Source: Anaspis maculata (taxonomy: Eukaryota > Arthropoda > Insecta > Coleoptera > Scraptiidae). Taken from it: a DNA stretch of 64,000 nt. Below, piece by piece: positions 20,629-31,128 of the stretch (positions within the stretch are counted from its first letter, which is position 1; each line of letters begins with the position of its first letter). The notes under the pieces were generated by a model. That model was given only the letters and a program-made list of their open reading frames with translations. It searched no databases and was not told where the DNA came from. The stretch is taken from contig OX421967.1 of assembly GCA_949128115.1 (NCBI GenBank), positions 61,330,855 to 61,394,854 of the forward strand, read 5' to 3'. Made by a program: the position numbers and the translations under genes.

Positions 20629-21794
20629 AGTCACGTGGGTTGAAGCCTGGAGTCACGTGGGTTGAAGCTCGAAGTCACGTGGGTTGAAACCTGAACTTTT
20701 TGGATAACAATTGTGTCTTTTTTTTTTTTCGATATTCGTGTTCGTTTGTCAGATGTTGCGTTTGGAACAAGTAGCTGCCAACTCCAAAAGTGGTGATCGA
20801 TCGTTTTGAAAGTCACGTGGGTGTAAGCCTGGAGTCACGTGGGTTGAAGCCTGAAGTCACGTGGGTTGAAACCTGAACTTTTTGGATAACAATTGTGTCT
20901 TTTTTCTTCGATATTCGTGTTCGTTTGTCAGATGTTGCGTTTGGAATAAGTAGCTGCCAACTCCGAAAGTGGTGATCGATCGTTTTGAAAGTCACGTGGG
21001 TTGAAGCCTGAAGTCACGTGGGTTGAAGCCTGAAGTCACGTGGGTCAAAACCTGAAGTCACGTGGGTTGAAACCTGAACTTTTTGGATAACAATTGTGTC
21101 TTTTTTTTTCGATATTCGTGTTCGTTTGTCAGATGTTGCGTTTGGAACAAGTAGCTGCCAACTCCGAAAGTGGTGATCGATCGTTTTAAAAGTCACGTGG
21201 GTTGAAGCCTGAAGTCACGTGGGTTGAAGCCTAAAGTCACGTGGGTCAAAACCTGAAGTCACGTGGGTTGAAACCTGAACTTTTTGGATAACAATTGTGT
21301 CTTTTTTTTTTCGATATTCGTGTTCGTTTGTCAGATGTTGCGTTTGGAACAAGTAGCTGCCAACTCCGGAAGTGGTGATCGATCGTTTTGAAAGTCACGT
21401 GGGTTGAAGCCTGAGGTCACGTGGGTTGAAGCCTGAAGTCACGTGGGTCAAAACCTGAAGTCACGTGGGTTGAAACCTGAACTTTTTGGATAACAATTGT
21501 GTCCTTTTTGTTCGATATTCGTGTTCGTTTGTCAGATGTTGCGTTTGGAACAAGTAGCTGCCAACTCCAAAAGTGGCGATCGATCGTTTTGAAAGTCACG
21601 TGGGTTGAAGCCTGGAGCCACGTGGGTTGAAGCCTGAAGTCACGTGGGTCAAAACCTGAAGTCACGTGGGTTGAAACCTGAACTTTTTGGATAACAATTG
21701 TGTCTTTTTTTTTCGATATTCGTGTTCGTTTGTCAGATGTTGCGTTTGGAACAAGTAGCTGCCAACTCCAAAAGTGGTGATCGATCGTTTTGGA
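19865..21794 (+). repeat. 1,930-bp higher-order unit, copy 1
   Basis: Every marker between 19,900 and 21,680 recurs 1,930 bp later: GAAACCCTGAAC, TTTCCTCGATATTCG, GTGGATTGAAGCC, the T12 tract near 20,720, GGGTGTAAGCC at 20,820, GGAATAAGTAGC near 20,945, GCCTGAGGTC and GGAGCCACG. The unit begins inside P-block copy 2. Confidence 0.9.
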
Positions 21795-23610
21795 AGTCAC
21801 GTGGGTTGAAGCCTGAAGTCACGTGGGTTGAAGCCTGAAGTCACGTGGGTCAAAACCTGAAGTCACGTGGGTTGAAACCTGAACTTTTTGGATAACAATT
21901 GTGTCTTTTTTTTTTTCGATATTCGTGTTCGTTTGTCAGATGTTGCGTTTGGAACAAGTAGCTGCCAACTCCAAAAGTGGTGATCGATCGTTTTGAAAGT
22001 CACGTGGGTTGAAGCCTGGAGTCACGTGGGTTGAAGCCTGAAGTCACGTGGGTTGAAACCCTGAACTTTTTGGATAACAATTGTGTCTTTTTTTCCTCGA
22101 TATTCGTGTTCGTTTGTCAGATGTCGCGTTTGGAACAAGTAGCTGCCAACTCCAAAAGTGGTGATCGATCGTTTTGAAAGTCACGTGGGTTGAAGCCTGA
22201 AGTCACGTTGTTTGAAGCCTGAAGTCACTTGAGTCAAAACCTGAAGTCACGTGGGTTGAAACCTGAACTTTTTGGATAACAATTGTGTCTTTTTTTTTCG
22301 ATATTCGTGTTCGTTTGTCAGATGTTGCGTTTGGAACAAGTAGCTGCCAACTCCAAAAGTGGTGATCGATCGTTTTGAAAGTCACGTGGGTTGAAGCCTG
22401 GAGTCACGTGGATTGAAGCCTGAAGTCACGTGGGTTGGAACCTGAACTTTTTGGATAACAATTGTGTCTTTTTTTCTCGATATTCCTGTTCGTTTGTCAG
22501 ATGTTGCGTTTGGAACAAGTAGCTGCCAACTCCAAAAGTGGTGATCGATCGTTTTGAAAGTCACGTGGGTTGAAGCCTGGAGTCACGTGGGTTGAAGCTC
22601 GAAGTCACGTGGGTTGAAACCTGAACTTTTTGGATAACAATTGTGTCTTTTTTTTTTTTCGATATTCGTGTTCGTTTGTCAGATGTTGCGTTTGGAACAA
22701 GTAGCTGCCAACTCCAAAAGTGGTGATCGATCGTTTTGAAAGTCACGTGGGTGTAAGCCTGGAGTCACGTGGGTTGAAGCCTGAAGTCACGTGGGTTGAA
22801 ACCTGAACTTTTTGGATAACAATTGTGTCTTTTTTCTTCGATATTCGTGTTCGTTTGTCAGATGTTGCGTTTGGAATAAGTAGCTGCCAACTCCGAAAGT
22901 GGTGATCGATCGTTTTGAAAGTCACGTGGGTTGAAGCCTGAAGTCACGTGGGTTGAAGCCTGAAGTCACGTGGGTCAAAACCTGAAGTCACGTGGGTTGA
23001 AACCTGAACTTTTTGGATAACAATTGTGTCTTTTTTTTTCGATATTCGTGTTCGTTTGTCAGATGTTGCGTTTGGAACAAGTAGCTGCCAACTCCGAAAG
23101 TGGTGATCGATCGTTTTAAAAGTCACGTGGGTTGAAGCCTGAAGTCACGTGGGTTGAAGCCTAAAGTCACGTGGGTCAAAACCTGAAGTCACGTGGGTTG
23201 AAACCTGAACTTTTTGGATAACAATTGTGTCTTTTTTTTTTCGATATTCGTGTTCGTTTGTCAGATGTTGCGTTTGGAACAAGTAGCTGCCAACTCCGGA
23301 AGTGGTGATCGATCGTTTTGAAAGTCACGTGGGTTGAAGCCTGAGGTCACGTGGGTTGAAGCCTGAAGTCACGTGGGTCAAAACCTGAAGTCACGTGGGT
23401 TGAAACCTGAACTTTTTGGATAACAATTGTGTTCTTTTTGTTCGATATTCGTGTTCGTTTGTCAGATGTTGCGTTTGGAACAAGTAGCTGCCAACTCCAA
23501 AAGTGGCGATCGATCGTTTTGAAAGTCACGTGGGTTGAAGCCTGGAGCCACGTGGGTTGAAGCCTGAAGTCACGTGGGTCAAAACCTGAAGTCACGTGGG
23601 TTGAAACCTG
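21795..23610 (+). repeat. 1,930-bp higher-order unit, copy 2
   Basis: It is almost identical to copy 1. Visible differences are the first subrepeat (CCTGA against CCTGG), GTTGTTTG against GTTGGTTG near 22,208, and GTTCTTTTTG against GTCCTTTTTG near 23,432. At about 23,611 it changes to the CTGATATTTTTGG core and continues as the 11,391-bp-offset segment. Confidence 0.9.
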
Positions 23611-26600
23611 ATATTTTTGGATAACAATTGTGTCTTTTTTTTCCGATATTCGTGTTCGTTTGTCAGATGTTGCGTTTGGAACAAGTAGCTGCCAACTCCG
23701 AAAGTGGTGATCGATCGTTTTGAAAGTCACGTGGGTTGAAGCCTGAAGTCACGTGGGTTGAAGCCTGAAGTCACGTGGGTCAAAACCTGAAGTCACGTGG
23801 GTTGAAACCTGAACTTTTTGGATAACAATTGTGTCTTTTTTTTTCGATATTCGTGTTCGTTTGTCAGATGTTGCGTTTGGAACAAGTAGCTGCCAACTCC
23901 AAAAGTGATGATCGATCGTTTTGAAAGTCACGTGGGTTGAAGCCTGGAGTCACGTGGGTTGAAGCCTGAAGTCACGTGGGTCAAAACCTGAAGTCACGTG
24001 GGATGAAACCTGAACTTTTTGGATGACAATTGTGTCTTTTTCTTTCGATATTCGTGTTCGTTTGTCAGATGTTGCGTTTGGAACAAGTAGCTGCCAACTC
24101 CAAAAGTGGTGATCGATCGTTTTGAAAGTCACGTGGGTTGAAGCCTGAAGTCACGTGGGTTAAAGCCTGAAGTCACGTGGGTCAAAACCTGAAGTCACGT
24201 GGGTTGAAACATGAACTTTTTGGATATCAATTGTGTCTTTTATTTTCGATATTCGTGTTCGTTTGTCAGATTTTGCGTTTGGAACAAGTAGCTGCCAACT
24301 CCAAAAGTGGTGATCGATCGTTTTGAAAGTCACGTGGGTTGAAGCCTGGAGTCACGTGGGTTGAAGCCTGAAGTCACGTGGGTTGAAACCTGAACTTTTT
24401 GGATAACAATTGTGTCTTTTTTTCTCGATATTCCTGTTCGTTTGTCAGATGTTGCGTTTGGAACAAGTAGCTGCCAACTCCAAAAGTGGTGATCGATCGT
24501 TTTGAAAGTCACGTGGGTTGAAGCCTGGAGTCACGTGAGTTGAAGCCTGAAGTCACGTGGGTCAAAACCTTAAGTCACGTGGGTTGAAACCTGAACTTTT
24601 TGGATAACAATTGTGTCTTTTTTTTTCGATATTCGTGTTCGTTTGTCAGATGTTGCGTTTGGAACAAGTAGCTGCCAACTCCGAAAGTGGTGATCGATCG
24701 TTTTGAAAGTCACGTGGGTTGAAGCCTGAAGTCACGTGGGTTGAAGCCTGGAGTCACGTGGGTCAAAACCTGAAGTCACGTGGGTTGAAACCTGAACTTT
24801 TTAGATAACAATTGTGTCTTTTTTTTTGATTATCGTGTTCGTTTGTCAGATGTTGCGTTTGGAACAAGTAGCTGCCAACTCCAAAAGTAGTGATTGATCG
24901 TTTCGAAAGTCACGTGGGTTGAAGCCTGTAGTCACGTGGGTTGAAGCCTGGAGTCACGTGGGTTGAAGCCTGAAGTCACGTGGGTCAAAACCTGAAGTCA
25001 CGTGGGTTGAAACCTGAACTTTTTGGATAACAATTGTGTCTTTTTTTTCGATATTCGTGTTCGTTTGTCAGATGTTGCGTTTGGAACAAGTAGCTGCCAA
25101 CTCCAAAATTGGTGATCGATCGTTTTGAAAGTCACGTGGGTTGAAGCCTGAAGTCACGTGGGTTGAAGCCTGAAGTCACGTGGGTCAAAACCTGAAGTCA
25201 CGTGGGTTGAAACCTGAACTTTTTGGATAACAATTGTGTCTTTTTTTTTCGATATTCGTGTTCGTTTGTCAGATGTTGCGTTTGGAACAAGTAGCTGCCA
25301 ACTCCAAAAGTGGTGATCGATCGTTTTGAAAGTCACGTGGGTTGAAGCCTGAAGTCACGTGGGTTGAAGCCTGAAGTCACGTGGGTCAAAACCTGAAGTC
25401 ACGTGGGTTGAAACCTGAACTTTTTGGATAACAATTGTGTCTTTTTTTTCGATATTCGTGTTTGTTTGTCAGATGTTGCGTTTGGAACAAGTAGCTGCCA
25501 ACTCCAAAAGTGGTGATCGATCGTTTTGAAAGTCACGTGGGTTGAAGCCTGAAGTCACGTGAGTTGAAGCCTGAAGTCACGTGGGTCAAAACCTGAAGTC
25601 ACGTGGGTTGAAACCTGAACTTTTTGGATAACAATTGTGTCTTTTTTTTTTCGATATCCGTGTTCGTTTGTCAGATGTTGCGTTTGGAACAAGTAGCTGC
25701 CAACTCCAAAAGTGGTGACCGATCGTTTTTAAAGTCACGTGGGTTGAAGCCTGGAGTCACGTGGGTTGAAGCCCGAAGTCACGTGGGTTCAAACCTGAAC
25801 TTTTTGTATAACAATTGTGTCTTTTTTTTTTCGATCCTCGTGTTCGTTTGTCAGATGTTGCGTTTGGAACAAGTAGCTGCCAACTCCATAAGTGGTGACC
25901 GATCGTTTTTAGAGTCACGTGGGTTGAAGCCTGGAGTCACGTGGGTTGAAGCCCGAAGTCACGTGGGTTCAAACCTGAACTTTTTGTATAACAATTGTGT
26001 CTTTTTTTTTTCGATCCTCGTGTTCGTTTGTCAGATGTTGCGTTTGGAACAAGTAGCTGCCAACTCCAAAAGTAGTGATTGATCGTTTCGAAAGTCACGT
26101 GGGTTGAAGCCTGTAGTCACGTGGGTTGAAGCCTGGAGTCACGTGGGTTGAAGCCTGAAGTCACGTGGGTCAAAACCTGAAGTCACGTGGGTTGAAACCT
26201 GAACTTTTTGGATAACAATTGTGTCTTTTTTTTCGATATTCGTGTTCGTTTGTCAGATGTTGCGTTTGGAACAAGTAGCTGCCAACTCCAAAAGTGGTGA
26301 TCGATCGTTTTGAAAGTCACGTGGGTTGAAGCCTGAAGTCACGTGGGTTGAAGCCTGAAGTCACGTGGGTCAAAACCTGAAGTCACGTGGGTTGAAACCT
26401 GAACTTTTTGGATAACAATTGTGTCTTTTTTTTTCGATATTCGTGTTCGTTTGTCAGATGTTGCGTTTGGAACAAGTAGCTACCAACTCCAAAAGTGGTG
26501 ATCGATCGTTCTGAAAGTCACGTGGGTTGAAGCCTGAAGTCACGTGAGTTGAAGCCTGAAGTCACGTGGGTCAAAACCTGAAGTCACGTGGGTTGAAACC

Positions 26601-27450
26601 TGAACTTTTTGGATAACAATTGTGTCTTTTTTTTTCGATATCCGTGTTCGTTTGTCAGATGTTGCGTTTGGAACAAGTAGCTGCCAACTCCAAAAGTGGT
26701 GACCGATCGTTTTTAAAGTCACGTGGGTTGAAGCCTGGAGTCACGTGGGTTGAAGCCCGAAGTCACGTGGGTTCAAACCTGAACTTTTTGTATAACAATT
26801 GTGTCTTTTTTTTTTCGATCCTCGTGTTCGTTTGTCAGATGTTGCGTTTGGAACAAGTAGCTGCCAACTCCATAAGTGGTGACCGATCGTTTTTAGAGTC
26901 ACGTGGGTTGAAGCCTGGAGTCACGTGGGTTGAAGCCCGAAGTCACGTGGGTTCAAACCTGAACTTTTTGTATAACAATTGTGTCTTTTTTTTTTCGATC
27001 CTCGTGTTCGTTTGTCAGATGTTGCGTTTGGAACAAGAAGCTGCCAACTCCAAAAGTGGTGACCGATCGTTTTAAAAGTCACGTGGGTTGAAGCCTGGAG
27101 TCACGTGGCATAAAGCCTGAAGTCACGTGGGTTAAAACCTGAACTTTTTGGACAACAATTGTGTCTTTGTTTTTTCATATTCGTGTTCGTTTGTCAGATG
27201 TTGCGTTTGGAACAAGTAGCTGCCAACTCCAAAAGTGGTGACCGATCGTTTTGAAAATCACGTGGGTTGAAGCCTGGAGTCACGTGGGTTGAAGCCTGAA
27301 GTCACGTGGGTTAAAACCTGAACTTTTTGGATAACAATTGTGTCTTTTTTTTATATTCGTGTTCATTTGTCAGGTGTTGCGTTTGGAACAAGTAGCTGCC
27401 AACTCCAAAAGTGGTGTCCGATCGTTTTGAAAGTCACGTGGGTTGAAGCC
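23572..27450 (+). repeat. Second copy of the 12,181-16,060 segment
   Basis: Order and markers agree with the first copy across family I (to about 25,720) and the family II and I alternation after that. Differences include CCAAAATTGG near 25,105 and one T fewer in the tract near 26,625. The match ends in the subrepeats at about 27,450, where this copy has GGAGTCTCGTGGG. Confidence 0.85.
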
Positions 27451-29050
27451 TGGAGTCTCGTGGGTTGAAGCCTGAAGTCACGTGGGTTAAAACCTGAACT
27501 TTTTGGATATCAATTGTGTTTTTTTTTTTTTGATATTCGTGTTCGTTTGTCAGATGTTGCGTTTGGAACAAGTAGCTACCAACTCCATAAGTGGTGACCC
27601 ATCGTTTTAAAAGTCACGTGGGTTGAAGCCTGAAGTCACGTGGGTTGAAGCCTGAAGTCACGTGGGTTAAAACCTGAACTCTTTGGATAACAATTGTGTC
27701 TTTTTTTTTCGATATTCGTGTTCGTTTGTCAGATGTTGCGTTTGGAACAAGTAGCTGCCAACTTCAAAAGTGGTGACCGATCATTTGAAAAGTCACGTGG
27801 GTTGAAGCCTGAAGTCACGTGGGTTGAAGCCTGAAGTCACGTGGGTTAAAACCTGAACTTTTTGGATAACAAATGTGTCTCCTTTTTTTTTTTTTTGATA
27901 TTCGTGTTCGTTTGTCAGATGTTGCGTTTGGAACAAGTAGCTGCCAACTCCAAAAGTGGTGACCGATCGTTTTGAAAATCACGTGGGTTGAAGCCTGGAG
28001 TCACGTGGGTTGAAGCCTGAAGTCACGTGGGTTAAAACCTGAACTTTTTGTATAACAATTGTGTCTTTTTTTTTCGATATTCGTGTTCGTTTGTCAGATG
28101 TTGCGTTTGGAACAAGTAGCTGCCAACTCCATAAGTGGTGACCGATCGTTTTAAAAGTCACGTGGGTTGAAGCCTGAAGTCACGTGGGTTGAAGCCTGAA
28201 GTCACGTGGGTTGAAACCTGAACTCTTTGGATAACAATTGTGTCTTTTTTTTTCGATATCCGTGTTCGTTTGTCAGATGTTGCGTTTGGAACAAGTAGCT
28301 GCCAACTCCAAAAGTGGTGACCGATCGTTTTGAAAATCACGTGGGTTGAAGCCTGGAGTCACGTGGGTTGAAGCCTGAAGTCACGTGGGTTAAAACCTGA
28401 ACTTTTTGGATAGCAATTGTGTCTTTTTTGTTTCGATATTCGTGTTCGTTTGTCAGATGTTGCGTTTGGAACAAGTAGCTGCCAACTCCAAAAGTGGTGA
28501 CCGATCATTTTAAAAGTCACGTGGGTTGAAGCCTGGAGTCACGTGGGTTGAAGCCTGAAGTCACGTGGGTTAAAACCTGAACTTTTTGGATAACAATTGT
28601 GTCTTTTTTTTTATATTCGTGTTCATTTGTCAGGTGTTGCGTTTGGAACAAGTAGCTGCCAACTCCAAAAGTGGTGTCCGATTGTTTTGAAAGTCACGTG
28701 GGTTGAAGCCTGGAGTCACGTGGGTTGAAGCCTGAAGTCACTTGGGTTGAAACCTGAACTTTTTGGATAACAATTGTGTCTTTTTTTTTTCGATATTCGT
28801 GTTCGTTTGTCAGATGTTGCGTTTGGAACAAGTAGCTGCCAACTCCATAAGTGGTGACCGATCGTTTTTAGAGTCACGTGGGTTGAAGCCTGGAGTCACG
28901 TGGGTTTAAGCCTGAAGTCACGTGGATTAAAACCTGAACTTTTTGGATAACAATTGTGTCTTTTTTTTTCGATATTCGTGTTCGTTTGTCAGATGTTGCG
29001 TTTGGAACAAGTAGCTGCCAACTCCATAAGTGGTGACCGATCGTTTCAAA
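27451..29050 (+). repeat. Family II monomer stretch
   Basis: About nine family II monomers of 177-186 bp with individual signatures: TTGTGTTTTTTTTTTT (27,509), CTACCAACTCC with GACCCATCG (27,576), ACTTCAAAAGTGG with GACCGATCATTTG (27,762), AAATGTGTCTCC followed by T14 (27,872), GATAGCAATTG (28,410), CATTTGTCAGGTG (28,624) and GGGTTTAAGCC with GTGGATTAAAACC (28,904). These act as bar codes when aligning the regions at 44-46.5, 50-52.4 and 58.6-62 kb. Confidence 0.85.
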
Positions 29051-29251
29051 AGTCACGTGGGTTGAAGCCTAAAGTCACGTGGGTTGAAGCCTGGAGTCAC
29101 GTGGGTTGAAGCCTGGAGTCACGTGGGTTGAAACCTGAACTTTTTGGATAACAATTGTGTCTTTTTTTCTCGATATTCGTGTTCGTTTGTCAGATGTCGC
29201 GTTTGGAACAAGTAGCTGCCAACTCCAAAAGTGGTGATCGATCGTTTTGAA

Positions 29252-31062
29252 AGTCACGTGGGTTGAAGCCTGGAGTCACGTGGGTTGAAGCCTGAAGTCA
29301 CGTGGGTTGAAACCTGAACTTTTTGGATAACAATTGTGTCTTTTTTTCTCGATATTCCTGTTCGTTTGTCAGATGTTGCGTTTGGAACAAGTAGCTGCCA
29401 ACTCCAAAAGTGGTGATCGATCGTTTTGAAAGTCACGTGGGTTGAAGCCTGGAGTCACGTGGGTTGAAGCTCGAAGTCACGTGGGTTGAAACCTGAACTT
29501 TTTGGATAACAATTGTGTCTTTTTTTTTCGATATTCGTGTTCGTTTGTCAGATGTCGCGTTTGGAACAAGTAGCTGCCAACTCCAAAAGTGGTGATCGAT
29601 CGTCTTGAAAGGCACGTGGGTTGAAGCCTGAAGTCACGTGGGTTGAAGCTTGAAGTCACGTGGGTCAAAACCTAAAGTCACGTGGGTTGAAACCTGAACT
29701 TTTTGGATAACAATTGTGTCTTTTTTTTTTCGATATTCGTGTTCGTTTGTCAGATGTTGCGTTTGGAACAAGTAGCTGCCAACTCCAAAAGTGGTGATCG
29801 ATCGTTTGAAAGTCACGTGGGTTGAAGCCTGGAGTCACGTGGGTTGAAGCTCGAAGTCACGTGGGTTGAAACCTGAACTTTTTGGGTAACAATTGTGTCT
29901 TTTTTTTTCGATATTCGTGTTCGTTTGTCAGATGTCGCGTTTGGAACAAGTAGCTGCCAACTCCAAAAGTGGTGATCGATCGTTTTGAAAGTCACGTGGG
30001 TTGAAGCCTGAAGTCACGTGGGTTGAAGCCTGAAGTCACGTGGGTCAAAACCTGAAGTCACGTGGGTTGAAACCTGAACTTTTTGGATAACAATTGTGTC
30101 TTTTTTTTTCGATATTCGTGTTCGTTTGTCAGATGTTGCGTTTGGAACAAGTAGCTGCCAACTCCAAAAGTGATAATCGATCGTTTTGAAAGTCACGTGG
30201 GTTGAAGCCTGGAGTCACGTGGGTTGAAGCCTGAAGTCACGTGGGTCAAAACCTGAAGTCACGTGGGATGAAACCTGAACTTTTTGGATAACAATTGTGT
30301 CTTTTTCTTTCGATATTCGTGTTCGTTTGTCAGATGTTGCGTTTGGAACAAGTAGCTGCCAACTCCAAAAGTGATGATCGATCGTTTTGAAAGTCACGTG
30401 GGTTGAAGCCTGGAGTCACGTGGGTTGAAGCCTGAAGTCACGTGGGTCAAAACCTGAAGTCACGTGGGATGAAACCTGAACTTTTTGGATAACAATTGTG
30501 TCTTTTTTTTTCGATATTCGTGTTCGTTTGTCAGATGTCGCGTTTGGAACAAGTAGCTGCCAACTCCAAAAGTGGTGATCGATCGTTTTAAAAGGCACGT
30601 GGGTTGAAGCCTGAAGTCACGTGGGTTGAAGCCTGAAGTCACGTGGGTCAAAACCTGAAGTCACGTGGGTTGAAACCTGAACTTTTTGGATAACAATTGT
30701 GTCTTTTTTTTTTTCGATATTCGTGTTCGTTTGTCAGATGTTGCGTTTGGAACAAGTAGCTGCCAACTCCAAAAGTGGTGATCGATCGTTTTGAAAGTCA
30801 CGTGGGTTGAAGCCTGGAGTCACGTGGGTTGAAGCTCGAAGTCACGTGGGATGAAACCTGAACTTTTTGGATAACAATTGTGTCTTTTTTTTTCGATATT
30901 CGTGTTCGTTTGTCAGATGTCGCGTTTGGAACAAGTAGCTGCCAACTCCAAAAGTGGTGATCGATCGTTTTGAAAGTCACGTGGGTTGAAGCCTGAAGTC
31001 ACGTGGGTTGAAGCCTAAAGTCACGTGGGTTGAAGCCTAAAGTCACGTGGGTCAAAACCTGA
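29252..31062 (+). repeat. 1,811-bp higher-order unit, copy 1
   Basis: This unit of family I monomers starts with the CTCGATATTCCTG core monomer and ends with four subrepeats at 30975-31062. It repeats from 31063 with an offset growing from 1,811 to 1,813 bp through single-base indels, for example CGTTTGAAAG against CGTTTTGAAAG near 29,805. Confidence 0.9.
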
Positions 31063-31128
31063 AGTCACGTGGGTTGAAGCCTGGAGTCACGTGGGTTGAA
31101 GCCTGAAGTCACGTGGGTTGAAACCTGA
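30975..31128 (+). repeat. Seven consecutive 22-bp subrepeats at a duplication junction
   Basis: Units start at 30975, 30997, 31019, 31041, 31063, 31085 and 31107, the longest ladder I found. The first four belong to the end of one 1,811-bp unit and the last three to the start of the next. The equivalent place in copy 2 (32788-32897) has only five units and leads directly into a core, so the junction lies at or near 31,062/31,063. Confidence 0.9.
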
